From Labia minor (taxonomy: Eukaryota > Arthropoda > Insecta > Dermaptera > Spongiphoridae): 64,000 bases of DNA. The notes under the pieces are model-generated. The model was not told the DNA's origin and made no database searches. It saw nothing but the letters and a program-made list of their open reading frames with translations. Of the stretch, positions 24,820 through 36,300 are shown piece by piece. The stretch spans positions 50,635,962 to 50,699,961 of the forward strand of contig OY720349.1 of the NCBI GenBank assembly GCA_963082975.1, in the 5' to 3' direction. The position numbers were made by a program, and so were the translations under genes. How positions within the stretch are numbered: the stretch's first letter is position 1; every line of letters begins with the position of its first letter.

Positions 24820-24856
<37 letters not shown>
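24326..24856. repeat. Palindromic Penelope-like repeat with hammerhead-like arms
   Basis: Two inverted arms of about 160 bp (24364-24519 and about 24639-24791) surround a central spacer with CCGGTACGG and CAGCAACGGAGTG. (TA)n runs bound the unit at 24327-24352 and 24823-24856. Each arm, read outward, carries CTTGAAAATGG, a GG(C/T)GCC-type stem with an AAAATGG loop, then GCCGAAACGTCGAG. The right arm reads CCTAACGTCGAG. That order (CUGANGA-like box, stem II, GAAAC, GUC) is the hammerhead ribozyme layout found in Penelope-like elements and retrozymes. Arms this long and the lack of a target duplication argue against a simple DNA-transposon MITE. No reverse transcriptase is present. Confidence 0.5.
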
Positions 24857-24860
<4 letters not shown>

Positions 24861-25082
24861 TAGTCATTAATTAATTAATTATTTCTTTAAGGAATCTCAT
24901 AATAAATCAAAATAAATAATAATTTAATAATAATTATCTTATTAAAACAAATAGGGATTATTTTTAAACCAACCGAATTCATTATTATATTAAATGTCGA
25001 TTAAATGATATTTTTAATCCATTTGATTAGACTGTTAGGTATATTTATTTTATTACACTCCACGTATTTTCTTCATATATAT

Positions 25083-25531
25083 ATATAGGTCAGAAGACTT
25101 ATATTAAATGAACTAAATAACAGTCAGTCACAGAAAAAAATCTTCACTCACCTTATATCGTACTATATGAAATGAATTTTGTTCAACGAGACTAAAATGG
25201 CTGACAAGTGGTAGGAAAAAAATACGCTGGTTATAAACGTAGTAGAGATTTAACAGAATAAAGTAAACATTTTCGTTGTAAAACCCCTGATATAGGTTAA
25301 GAGTATGACGTGATATAAATCTATATATATATATATATATATACATATATATATAAAGGCAGTGTATAAAAAAAAAGGGAAAAAATCTTTCCCCTTTGGG
25401 TGGGATATAAATCACAAAACCATTTCTCTGAACGGCAAGTGATATCGACGTTTCGAAAATGGCTTGATCAAACACCCCTTCCACTAAACCCTATACACAC
25501 TTTCCGCCTCTCTCTTTCTCTCTCTCTCTCT

Positions 25532-25573
<42 letters not shown>

Positions 25574-25594
25574 TATAGATAAACATATATACTC

Positions 25595-25634
<40 letters not shown>

Positions 25635-25746
25635 ATGTATGTATTTATTATATAGCCAGTGAAAAAGAGTGAGAGAGAGATATGCTTCCATTTCAACCAC
25701 ATACAATTTGCACATACGCTCTTAACCCCTTCTTTTACTCAATACA

Positions 25747-25789
<43 letters not shown>

Positions 25790-25790
25790 A
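25083..25790. repeat. Cluster of (TA)n microsatellites with a GAAACGTCGA motif
   Basis: (AT)n runs lie at about 25321-25355, 25534-25566, 25599-25624 and 25752-25785, with TC/GA runs beside them. Between the first two, the minus strand (25470-25444) reads TTGATCAAGCCATTTTCGAAACGTCGA, shown here as TTGATCA then CGAAACGTCGA. This recalls the hammerhead-like core of the 24.3-kb repeat. The frames at 25128-25715 are simple-repeat translations. Confidence 0.45.
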
Positions 25791-27414
25791 ACGAGAGAGA
25801 AAGAGAGGTTAGCCTAACAAATCGTTGAATATTCTCGCTCTTGTTAAATGTTCTTTAGACAAAACATAAAAAAAATTCACACGCATAAAAATATCAATAG
25901 AGATGAAAACGAATAGAGTTGTTTAACGATAGAATGAACCAACGATCGTTTCATTCAATTCAATGATTTCAATATTTCATATATATATATGGTTTTATTT
26001 ATTTTTCTCTCCTCTTTTTATACATTTAGATTTTTTAAATCGTATTTATAAAGGAATCAATGGATAAACAGATGGAAAACCTATCAATCCTCTATACTCT
26101 TTTATTCATCCGTATATTCCCCCCTCCCCCCACTCGAATTTTGTTTCCCCTTCATAGATTCTCCCCCGCGCTTCTCCTGAAGAATCACGTAATCTCTCCT
26201 TTTATCTTCAAATATTTAAACTTATATTAATATTTATATTGTAGTAATAGGGAACTGAGACTGGCCTTGGCATACAGTGGATCCATTCAAACATCGTTTC
26301 CTTCTTTTTAGTCACCTGGAGACGACGACTAGTTGTTCATTCTAGTCCAATCATTGGATTTATTCTTTAATGTTAGATATTCTTGTTTGTCGCAATTTTT
26401 GTTTAATCGAATTGACAAAATAAATTATATCGATGCCAAATAATAGTTGAACTAATATATCAGATATAATAGATTTATCAATAGTAATAAAACTATTATT
26501 AATTTAAGTATAATCAGTAACTAAACTAAACCTATAATTCGTAGACACAAATCGTAGAGTATTTATTTTAATAAACTCTATTTCAACAACTCCAATTTAA
26601 AAATAAAGTTTATCTACTATTTCAATTTTACAGATGTGTAGAAAGGGCCATTATAGAATCCGAGATGAATTGGCACCATATATATAATTATATTAAAAAA
26701 TGTAAACCATTTAGAAAATTTTTATTTGTCGTGAGATTTATATACCAGGGAAGAGTTAAACTTAATAATATTCCATAGTGTAGTGAATAAAAATATATTT
26801 ATTCATGTATGCTATTTTTTAATGTTCTAAAAATTCATTAAAAAAGAAAAATATTTTTATTTAGACTTAAGTTTATCTAAAAGTGTTTTTCATTTTTTTT
26901 TTTTAATTAGATTTTTTTATTTTTTTATCTTTCTATTTATTTGTAGACAATCTATTTTTCAAATATGGGGAAAATAGCTTATTAGAAAGAAATCTAACTT
27001 TTGTTTATGATTCAACACCCCTTTTTCAAATAACTTAATTGTTTGTTAATTTTTTTTTTACCCTCGTCCTAAATGTTTCAATTTAAAAATTATTCATTAT
27101 TATTAATTTATCCATTTAATAATTATTATTAATTTTTATATTAAATAACAACAAAAGAGTGGACTGGATTAATTATATCTCTATCTCTTCATCTCTCACG
27201 CAATGAGTTTTAATTCATTCCATGATTCGAGTTTATTTTTCATATTTTATTTATACGAAAAATAAAAAAGCAAAAATAAAAAATAAAAATAAAAACAGGA
27301 AAAATATAACACAACGGATAACAAACACCAACCGCTTCGTGTTGTTATGAATTTTTGGTATCTCCGGTTGATGATGAGGGTGCCGTGAGACGAACGAGAG
27401 AGAATGAGAAGGGG
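25791..27414. other. Presumed intron, no feature seen
   Basis: AT-rich sequence with a short (TA)n at 25980-25990. Nothing that I can support as a gene or bounded repeat. Confidence 0.5.
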
Positions 27415-27505
27415 ACACGTGCCCAATATGCAAATGCTCTCGACAATTTTAATCTCGTTTTAATACAGGCCGTTTCCGTTTAGCATTTAATGTTGTCCGT
27501 GATGA
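27415..27505. promoter_or_regulatory. Candidate regulatory element with POU octamer
   Basis: Contains ATGCAAAT (27429-27436), the canonical POU octamer, close to ACAATTTTAATC, CGTTTTAATAC and GCATTTAATG, which look like homeodomain sites, in a high-complexity block of about 90 bp. The gene context (presumed NKX6 intron) would suit a neural enhancer, but this is inference. Confidence 0.25.
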
Positions 27506-27876
27506 AAAACACCACCGACAAATAAATACATACACACATAGGATAAATAATTAAATAAAAAGTCATTTGTTTATTAATTATTTATTTATTTTTTGGGTTC
27601 TATTCATTCTTTATACATTCAATATATTCATCAATATATGAATGTAATTTATTAATAGAAATACTTTCAATAAAATATTATATTTCCAAAAAGAAAAATA
27701 TTTCGCAAACAAAATTCAATTAATTAAAATTAATAATTAAAAATTAGTTTCATAATTTTTTTTATAAAAATACCTTTATTTTTATATTAATTTACCGATT
27801 AAGGTATATATATCTCTATTTCGTACCATTTCTATTCTATTCTTTATCAATCTTATGTCGGTTTTAATTTAATTTT

Positions 27877-28127
27877 TACTATCTCGCCAGAGATATGTTT
27901 AATAGTTCCACATGATTAAAAATTTCAGCTTGATTGAGTCGTTGAAAGTATCGGAATTAATTTTTTAACACTGCAAATCACGCTCCTTCACGTGACGGGG
28001 TGCCATCAACAAAAAGCCAATCACGCGCTGGTTTAATAAATATTATTTATTAATTTTAATTTAAATATTATATATGTTATTTAATCCAATTTAAATTACG
28101 AGATAGTCGAGTGGAGACACCCCAGAT
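27877..28127 (+). mobile_element. Rolling-circle-like repeat, family A, internally deleted copy
   Basis: Begins ACTATCTCGCCAGAGATA and ends ACGAGATAGTCGAGTGGAGACACCCCAG. The block TCAGCTTGATTGAGTCG, the ACGTGACG-GTGCCATCAAC block and ACGCGCTGGTTTAATA are shared with the copies at 31.1, 45.5 and 63.6 kb. About 350 bp of 5'-internal sequence, including the CA microsatellite, is missing compared with those. The 5' ACTATCTCG and 3' CGAGATAGT are inverted partners immediately before a TGGAGACA(C/T)CCA hairpin. Confidence 0.65.
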
Positions 28128-29155
28128 TTTTAATTTTCCAATCTGTATTTTGCATAATTAATGATTTACTTATCCCTCTTATCCTACATAATCCCTTTTC
28201 TCAATTAAAATAAATATAAATGTTGTATAAATGTTTACTAGAAATATTGAAAAAAACACATTGAGTGTCTTTTTTCACTAGAAATCATTTTTTTAAACTA
28301 CAGATAAAATTCCTCATGCTGATTTATATAATAATAGATCATAATGAATATTATGAATCCATATTCTGTTAGTAAATATTATGTATTATTAGTATTTATT
28401 ATTATATAATTCTACAATAAAATTATACATCATTTGAAATTTGATAAATACCAAGCTAATTAAAATTTAACTAATTTAATTAATAGTAATCTTCTGTATC
28501 CATCAATGATAACTTGATTTCTTCTAAAAGCAACAATATTATTATTTAGTAAATTTATATAAATTAGTTCCAATTCACATATAATATAATATAATATAAT
28601 ATATATATAAATATATATATATATATTAAAATTACTAAAGTGTAAAACTCATCATTAATAAACATGAAAGAAAAAAAAAGTATAAAATGAGTATTATTTG
28701 AATTAGTATTCTCCCTATTACTCACAGCTTTCATTAACTTTTGAGCTTTCAATTATGTTACCAAAAAGAGATTTATTAAATTTACTCATAAGCGAAAGGG
28801 AGAGAGAAAATATTTTCCACAAAATATGATAGAGGGGGCGTTTATATATATATATATATATATTCTTCGTTGACTCCCGCACTGTTTCTACTGTATAAAT
28901 TAAATTGATATTTTTCTCCTATAAAATTTCCATAAATCATGATAAACAAATTATTTCTGGATAAAAAAACGAGGGAAGAGATTAAAGATAATGTCTACTA
29001 TAAATATGGCAATTATTTAATTCTTTGAAAAAAGACCCTCGATCGAGACGGTTACCCTCTCTATCATTCTGCTTCTATGTAAATCATAAAATAAATAATA
29101 AACTATTAATATTCAATATTTAAGTTTAATACAACATTATTGTTATTATTGTCTA

Positions 29156-29345
29156 TCTTATCTTATTATGCTAGCTAAAATTGTATATATATATATATGT
29201 AAATGGGTTCTCAGAAACAGTTCTAACAATTTTTTTGAAATTCACACCAGAGATAGTATTTTTAAAGAAAAATTGAGTTTTATTGATCACATCTCTGGAA
29301 AAAATCATCTTCATTAGTTTTTTCTTAATTTAAATGTCGTCACAT
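29156..29345 (+). mobile_element. Rolling-circle-like repeat, family B, 5' fragment
   Basis: Starts TCTTATCTTATTATGCTAGC, as do the other copies. It continues through AATTCACACCAGAGATAG, TTGAGTTTTATTGATCACAT and ATCATCTTCATTAG, then loses similarity. The ATCATCTTCATTAGTTTTTT block is also in family C (7.3 and 14.8 kb), so the families share an internal module. Confidence 0.6.
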
Positions 29346-29512
29346 ATATGTTTACTCTCTACTGACTGTGAATCCCTTCTCATTTCATAACTGAAAATAG
29401 TTCGAATAGAAATAGACGATCTTACTTGGATTAATTTTTAAGATAATTAAAAATTTAAATTTATCAAATAAATATCTAATTATTTTCAGGTCATTTTATA
29501 GATCTTTTAATA

Positions 29513-29757
29513 TCTAATCTTATTATGCTAGCTAAAATTGTTTGTTTGTATTATTGAGGACCCCAGTTCAATTCATTTTAATCAGATTGATGCAATGATG
29601 CAACATTGTAATAAGTAATTAAAGAATTGTATATCAATATTTTTAAAGGGTCGAGCGAGAGCTCGGTGTCACAGGTATTAATATTACCAGCCAATCAAAT
29701 AGCAATGAATCATTTTTGTTAACTTAATTAGAGCCGAGGCTCGGGGTCCCGGTACTA
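29513..29757 (+). mobile_element. Rolling-circle-like repeat, family B, short copy with both ends
   Basis: The 5' end is ATCTTATTATGCTAGCTAAA. The 3' end has the palindromic GAGCCGAGGCTC, then GGGGTCCCGGTACTA. In between are TTGAGGACCCCAGTTCAATT and GATTGATGCAATGATGCAAC, matching the reverse-strand copies at 39.6 and 43.8 kb. At 245 bp it is the smallest complete copy and lacks the middle of the long ones. Confidence 0.6.
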
Positions 29758-30029
29758 TATAATAATAATAATATATACTTAATACTTTATACGAACTCAA
29801 TCTTAGATTTTTTTTTTAATTTTCTAAGAAAACGTAATATTAATGATTCACTTTTAGCACATTCATTTTTTTATGAAGCTTTTAGTAGTTTATATGGAAA
29901 TAGATGAGTGGTAGTAAATATAATTATTTTTTATTTATTTTTTTTATACCTTCGAAATTTTAATCTTTCAAAATATCACAAAAATGATTAATTTTTAATA
30001 TTAACGCTCGATTTGTTTAATATTTAATT

Positions 30030-30365
30030 CAGGTTATAAATTTATTGTTGTTGTCGCTGTAGAGAGAAGGATTCAGCTTAAACAAAACGCTTTTATTGCA
30101 CACACAAGAGTCAATCAATAAGGGTGAAGTGAGTGAGGGGGCGAGCAAGAGCTTTCCGTCGTCATCGCAACCCTCCCATGCCTGCCTTCCTACCACCTTA
30201 CGAGCCCTTATCCAAGGGGTTGTATACGCCATCCCTCCCCTTCAATCGGGTTGATCCGTGCGCTCGGCTCGTTGCCCGATAAATACATTGACAATCTCAT
30301 TAGAACATGCCTCGCTGATTCAAGGAGACGGATACCCAAATAATTAGGCGATTGAGGAAATATAA
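30030..30365. promoter_or_regulatory. High-complexity block, possible regulatory element
   Basis: GC content and complexity rise over about 330 bp, with GCGCTCGGCTCGTTGCCCG, GATAAATACATTGACAATC and CAAATAATTAGGCGATTG (TAATTA-like core). There is a minus-strand frame at 30232-30029, but it has no recognisable domain and no clear splice sites. Confidence 0.22.
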
Positions 30366-30849
30366 AAAGAAAAGAATACAAAAAAAAAAAAATACATAAT
30401 TGAAATTTTCTTATATATTCAAAAGACGATAAAAGAGAATATAGAAGAGAGGAAAGCGTTTAATTGCCAGCCAACAACAACATCAAGAGGAAAGGGAGAA
30501 ATAATAAAAAAAAAATGCCGGTAAATTTTTATTAATTGGATAGCCAATTAGTCAGGTGAGAAAGGAAACCATTTTTCGATTGTCTTTAAAATTTTAAGTT
30601 TCCTTTTGATGTATCAAATTTAATTGATTACATCATCAGGAATGTTATTATTTTATAAATTTATAATCTCTTTATTTATGATATAATAACTTCACCATTG
30701 ATGTTTAATCAAAAGGATAATAATATATAATAATCAATTAAGTGTGAAGAAAATAAAATATTTTGCTGAATCGAGATTATTTTAAGGACTGTTAATGCTG
30801 AATCAATACCCTTCATAATAATAATAATTAATCCTATAAACCATTTATA

Positions 30850-30852
<3 letters not shown>

Positions 30853-30885
<33 letters not shown>
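30853..30885. repeat. (TA)n microsatellite
   Basis: A pure TA run of about 30 bp. Confidence 0.9.
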
Positions 30886-30887
<2 letters not shown>

Positions 30888-31129
30888 CAAAGAGATAAAA
30901 GAGATATAATTATAATTTAGTTTAAATTAATTAAATAATTTAAAAAAATTAACTAGATTATTATTATTTCAGGAACACTTGAAGTCTTAAAAATATTGTT
31001 ACTGTGAGGAATTGAAAAAAACATTTTATACAATTATTTGATTCTTTTATGTCAGTGATTCTCAACCTTTTTTTTTATCGCGGCACACTTTTAACGGTTT
31101 AAAAATTTGGCGGCTCACAAAGAAAAAGA

Positions 31130-31606
31130 TTAGCTGGAGTGTCTCCACTCGACTATCTCGCAATTTGAATTGGATTAAATAACATAATATATTATATTTA
31201 AATTAAATTTAATTAACTATAAATTATAAATAATAAATAATAAATATTAAACCAGCGCATGTTTGGCTTTTTGTTGATGGCACCACGTCACGTGTTGGCG
31301 CGTGAGATTTTCAGTGTTAAAAAATTAATTCTGGTAATTTCAGCGAATCAATCAAGCTGAAATTCTATATATAGCAGTTTTATACAATTATTAATCATGT
31401 GAAAAATTATTAAACATATATCTTTATTTTTACGGTCACTTTAGAGGAAAAAAAATCAAAACGTTGTAGGTAATGACCCTCTTCCGGTTGAGCTACATTT
31501 CTCAAAAGTTGATAGAAAACTATGAATTTTGAATAATGTCCATGTACCAAATTTCATCATTCTAGCTCAAACCGTTTTTGCGTAATCTTGCCTACATACA
31601 TACACA

Positions 31607-31646
<40 letters not shown>

Positions 31647-31759
31647 TTTTTCTCAACCTTAGTGAAAATGATTCAGGAACCTTCAAAACGTATAAAAACA
31701 TCAAAATCTCAACATCGAAAATTTTCGTGATCGCAATACTATCTCTGGCGAGATAGTAA
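31130..31759 (-). mobile_element. Rolling-circle-like repeat, family A, full copy nested in a hAT element
   Basis: On the minus strand it runs from ACTATCTCGCCAGAGATAG through GTATTGCGATCACG, a CA/GT microsatellite (31605-31642), AGAATTTCAGCTTGATTG and CACGTGACGTGGTGCCATC to CGAGATAGTCGAG. A perfect TGGAG-ACA-CTCCA hairpin and the terminus GCTAAT follow. Helitrons end in a hairpin followed by CTRR and insert before T. CTAA|T fits. The paired ACTATCTCG and CGAGATAGT subterminal repeats are the Helentron-type feature. No direct duplication flanks it. Confidence 0.7.
31605..31642. repeat. (CA)n microsatellite inside family A repeat
   Basis: An expanded run at the same internal position as shorter versions in the 45.5-kb and 63.6-kb copies. 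Confidence 0.9.
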
Positions 31760-33239
31760 TAAGTGTAAAAGTTATTTACTTATTTACCATATTGAAAAAA
31801 TTGGAAAAAAAAAGTCTAAAATGTTTAAGAGCCTGATCGCAAAAACATTTTTACCTTTTATTTACATACTTATAAAATAAATAAGTACTTTTTCTTAATT
31901 TGAACTTTACATTTGTAAAATTTGGCGGCACAGTGGCTGAAAATCACTGTTTTATGTAAATGTTAGTATATAACTTTATTATTTGTTTGTGTTTTATTAA
32001 AATTTAATAATATTCCTTACTAAAAATGAGAGGAGGGAGTCGACACTCACCTGCCTCGTTGATTTCTTAGATTTATAATTTATTGAAATTATTCTTTTGA
32101 CTTTAAAAAAAAAAATTCCATCTCAATCAATTTTATTAATATATAATGATAGCTTCTACTATCCATATCCATTTTTTATGAATTGTTACCAATGATTTTT
32201 AAATTATTAATTATTAACCGCACATATTGGATATATTTAATTATTTAATTTTTTTTTTTTTTTTTGTATTTCTGGTTATAATATTATTCATAACTGGGAA
32301 TCAATTCTTGGTCGTTATTACATAGTATTGATTGCAGGAATTAATAAAAACCCACAACCACTGAATAATTGAATAATCGTTTTTTTTTGTCCTCGCTTTT
32401 CCTACGCCCCCAAATATTGAGAGTGAGTATTTCGTTTATTTTAACAAACTCTATCAATAGGTAATAAAAGCTGATGAAATTCAATGTCATTAAGGAGATC
32501 TATCTATAGTTAATAGGTCGTTAAGCGGCTTGTTATTTACTATTGATTTAATTTCAACTTCCAAACTTACAATTCAAATGAATATCTCAATATATACTTA
32601 TATTTATATTATGTATGAATAATTCTTATTAATATGATTAAGTTATCATAGACAAATGATGATGATCTGAATTTTTTTTTTTATATTTTATATTTAGAAA
32701 TGGAGGTGATCATAAAAAAGAACCACCTGACTTGGTTTTATTATCATGAAAGAGGGGGGAGTAGGGATCTTTTTCTAACCTCGTTTTAAAGATCATCTTC
32801 ACATTTAATGGACCATTTGACGATCCTGAATGGAATGAACCAAAAAAGTACACTCGTATAAATTTTTACAATCACTTATTTAACAAAAAGTATATAAATT
32901 AATTAATTAAGTTTTTCTATTTTTTTATTATATACAATATACATCTATTTTTATTATATATTATTCTATAAAATTTATTATTTTAATTATTATTATAATT
33001 TACTAATTGCTGCATGCAGTATAAAGATTTTTCTTATTTTTCATTTTATTATCTCGTCAATAATAGCAAATGCCAATTGTATTGTTTTGTTCCAAATAAA
33101 ACTTAGATGTTTGAAAATTAGAAACGTGAAAACCATCAAAAATTACAAAATATGAAATATAAAGTATTATTGAACGAAATCGTTAAATACTAAACGATTT
33201 CAACAACAATTCATTTTTTGAATCGTTCCTTACTCGCAA

Positions 33240-33585
33240 AACGACAATTTAACTTCATCATGTTGTACCATCACATAATGTGAAACCGGTCCAAAACACG
33301 TTAGGAGCGATAAATTAGGTAACACTGTCCCATGCAACTTACTCGCCAGATTTGACTCCTTCCGTTTATCACTGCTATACATATATGCTGAGCATATTGG
33401 ATTCGTACGAACATATGAATAAATACGAAAATCTTTTTATTGGGGTGATTTCCAAAAATTTCTCGAAACAACAACGGACAAGAAGTGTAAGAAGCATATT
33501 TTGAATAATCAAGTTTTTCACATTTGTCCCAATTTAAATGTAATTTTCTTTGGATAAAAAAATTGCATTTCATACTTTACTTATT
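33240..33585 (+). pseudogene. Mariner transposase C-terminal half, decayed
   Basis: The plus-strand translation from 33257 reads HHVVPSHNVKPVQNTLGAIN, a stop, then VTLSHATYSPDLTPSVYH and LDSYEHMNKYENLF. This aligns with the mariner pattern HDNARPHVA..VxxTLE.LxWEVLxHxxYSPDLAPSDYHLF..M...LxxxxF.SYE. The catalytic YSPDL is kept, but the third aspartate (SDYHLF) reads as V in SVYH. Further stops follow. I could not find terminal repeats, so the limits are approximate. The open frame on the other strand (33573-33301) is an antisense shadow. Confidence 0.7.
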
Positions 33586-33589
33586 AATT

Positions 33590-36230
33590 TTAAATGGCAA
33601 TGGGATTAGTGATTTCTCTCTTTTAGATCTATGAAATTTAAAATAGAATTTTGTATTTTGAGATTTTATTTTTAAGTGTCAGTGTAGTAAGGACATTTAG
33701 AAAAAACCCCTTGACTTCTTTCTTTATAAGTGAGTATGAGAAAGGGAGATAAGATCTTTTTCTGCCCCTCGTTTGGGCTCATCTTCTCACTTTAATGGGT
33801 CATTTTGTCGACGAGGGTTAGAAAACAGGGGCTCAAATTTTTATTATTTCTTTTAAAGGGGAAGGAAAGAGATAAAGAGAGAATGTTAGAGTGTAGGACA
33901 ACCAGACATGTTGGTAGAGAATATTTCCCCCTTGATTCTCATTTGGATGTCTTTTGGTACACATAAAATCTCGTCTTTTTAAATAAAAATAAAAAACAAC
34001 CAGAGTTTGAAGTATAAACATTTGTTTATGATTTCATAATAAACCTGAAGGACAATTTGGATGCTAAAACGAGTAAGAATGTCATGGAGGTGTTTTATAG
34101 ACTATTTATTAAATTACATTAATTCATCCCTTTTATTTCAAAGGGGATGTCTTGTTATTTTCAAAATTCTCACATATAAGTATAATATATAATTGTGATT
34201 TTTAAAGATATATATTAATTAAAATACAGTTATTTTAATTTTGTTGTTAACTGTCATCTATTTAATAAAATCACGTAGAATTTTGGGCAAGCTGAGCATT
34301 TTAGTTTGTGTTTGACGGCTTTTGGAAGCAGAAAACTTGCACAAAAAAAGTGTGTTCCATTATGCACGACTACCCACAAGTGCTGTCACCATGACAGAAA
34401 TCTTTAAATATAACTACTAACTCACATGCATACTAACTCATGCAGCATATTCACCAGATTTAGCCCTTACTAAAAGTGAAGAATTGGCTGGGTGGTAAGA
34501 GATTTATTTTATTTTTTTATTCAAAAATTCAATGACTTATTAATAAACTACATTCGTAGACACAAGTACTCCCCACTTGTATATACCATATTTGCATAGA
34601 TTTGTACATAATACTACTATACCATGAATAATGATAAAGAAATTTTATAAAAATACTTGCCCTTTGTTGAATCATTTGTTATTGATATTTTTCTTAATAT
34701 TAATGTCTTTTGATATATCAACATAATATATCAAATAAAGTTACATAAATAAAACATGTTTATATGTTTAGAATAACTTTCCCAAAGTTATATTGTTATG
34801 CTTCTAGCTCCTAGATTCTAGGGGCTAGAAGATAGTAATAATAGGCATTCTATCTACTTATTATACGTTTTTTATGATGAAAAATTACTCCTCTATACAT
34901 ATCATGGAATTATTTTTCAAGTAAAATCTTTAAAAGGTGAAAATATCATTTTTTTAAACAAAAACTTATTTAAAGTTTTATATCGATTATATCTTCTAGA
35001 AGTTTTTTTTATATATCCTTAATGATTGGAAATTAGTTTTTTTATATTTACTTAATTAATAGAAAAAGAAAATTATTATCAATATTTTTTTAATTTATAC
35101 TCTTGCTATCATTTGTTCATAGAAATATAACAATTGAGAGGGTGGATTTTCTTTCTATTTCATTCGTATTTCACTTTATATAAACTGTTTCGCATAAAAA
35201 TGACAAATGAAATAAAAAGAAATCTGTGCTGACATTCTCTCTCTCTCTCTCTCTTCCTCTGCCTCCTTCTCTCTATCTGTCTGTTTTCATCCCTTGTTGC
35301 CCCCTCTCCCATCCTTCAAAGCCCTTTAGGGAATGTTTTCAATTTGCCTAAACAAAAAAAAGTACATTAATTTACTGAAGATATAAAAAAGGCCATTATT
35401 CTTCAACTCTTTAAAAAGAAAAAAAAACTTTTTCGTTAAAGTTAACGCGATAGATATTAAGATGATAATAAAATAAAAATAAAATATAGAAACGAAACAA
35501 GTAAACGATTTCTTAAATAGGAGGAAACAAAAAAAAAAAAAAATCTCCCAAAGCAAGCGAGAGAGATTTCTTCATCCCTCATACCCTCCGATATAAACGA
35601 TTTCGCATAGAAGGGTTGACAGGATGACAGTAGAGGGGATGCGAATCGAGTATAAAATCGATTTTAATGCATGTTATGTGTGTGTGTGTGTGTGTGTGTG
35701 TCAGCGATGTGTTTCAAATTGCAGTGCAAAACCCCTCTCACAAATTCAAACCTTTTCCCTTCCCTTCTCATCCCTTTTCCTCTCTTGATCTATCCAATTG
35801 CATCACGAATCCAGATGATCGTAACCTCCTTCTTCTCAACCCCTAATACTGTCTTCAACATCCTCTCTCCCCGTTTAAATCCGTCACTTTAACCGGGGTT
35901 ATTCTTGAAAGAGTTCAAAAAGCATCTCCAATCTCTTCTCTCTTTATTCAGCTATCCCCCGATGACTAGAAAATAATAAAGTGGCATTCCTTAAAATAAC
36001 TTTATTAAAACAAAGAATGGAATTTAACAATTTTATAATATATTTCTTCACTATTGTAAGAAAATATTTGATAAAATATTTTTACATGTATACTATTGGG
36101 TTTTAAAAATTTTTTTTTATATATATATATATATAATCATGTGTATATTTTAATGCAAATTTATTATAATTATTATTATTTTTTTTTAATTATTTTAAAA
36201 TATTTTTATTTATTATATTAACATATTCTA
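33590..36230. other. No gene; simple repeats and AT-rich sequence
   Basis: Includes TC-rich stretches (about 35234-35280) and a (TG)n run (35676-35701). The frames at 33833-34021, 35326-35556 and 35671-35892 follow these biased sequences. Confidence 0.5.
35674..35702. repeat. (TG)n microsatellite
   Basis: GTGTGT run of about 27 bp. Confidence 0.95.
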
Positions 36231-36231
36231 G

Positions 36232-36300
36232 CTGCTCCGAGCGCCTTCGGCGCTCTTCACACCTTGACGGGGGCCCCGCCCCCTGTACCTCCGAATCTCC
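36232..36300 (-). mobile_element. Possible Helitron 3' terminus
   Basis: On the minus strand a perfect GAGCGCC-GAA-GGCGCTC hairpin (36239-36255) is followed by GGAGCAGCTAG. A strong hairpin about 7 nt before CTAG is the canonical Helitron 3' end (hairpin plus CTRR), although the next base is A rather than the usual T. A second GC-rich patch, GGGGGCCCCGCCCCC, lies just inside. The element body would extend to higher coordinates. I could not find its 5' end. Confidence 0.4.

Larger units (their letters stand above)
31053..31949. mobile_element. hAT-type element split by a family A insertion
   Basis: Termini CAGTGATTCTCAACC (left) and the inverse of CAGTGATTTTCAGCC (right), with an exact 8-bp duplication TTTTATGT (31045-31052 and 31950-31957). 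Just inside the ends, CGGCACACTTTTAACGG and TTTGGCGGCACA match the short element at 61.2 kb. Removing the nested 31130-31759 insertion leaves about 265 bp of original element. No transposase sequence. Confidence 0.85.

Noticed and set aside
34435-34495. Possible mariner fragment (HAAYSPDLA)
   Set aside because: Only about nine residues match and neighbouring sequence does not extend the similarity.
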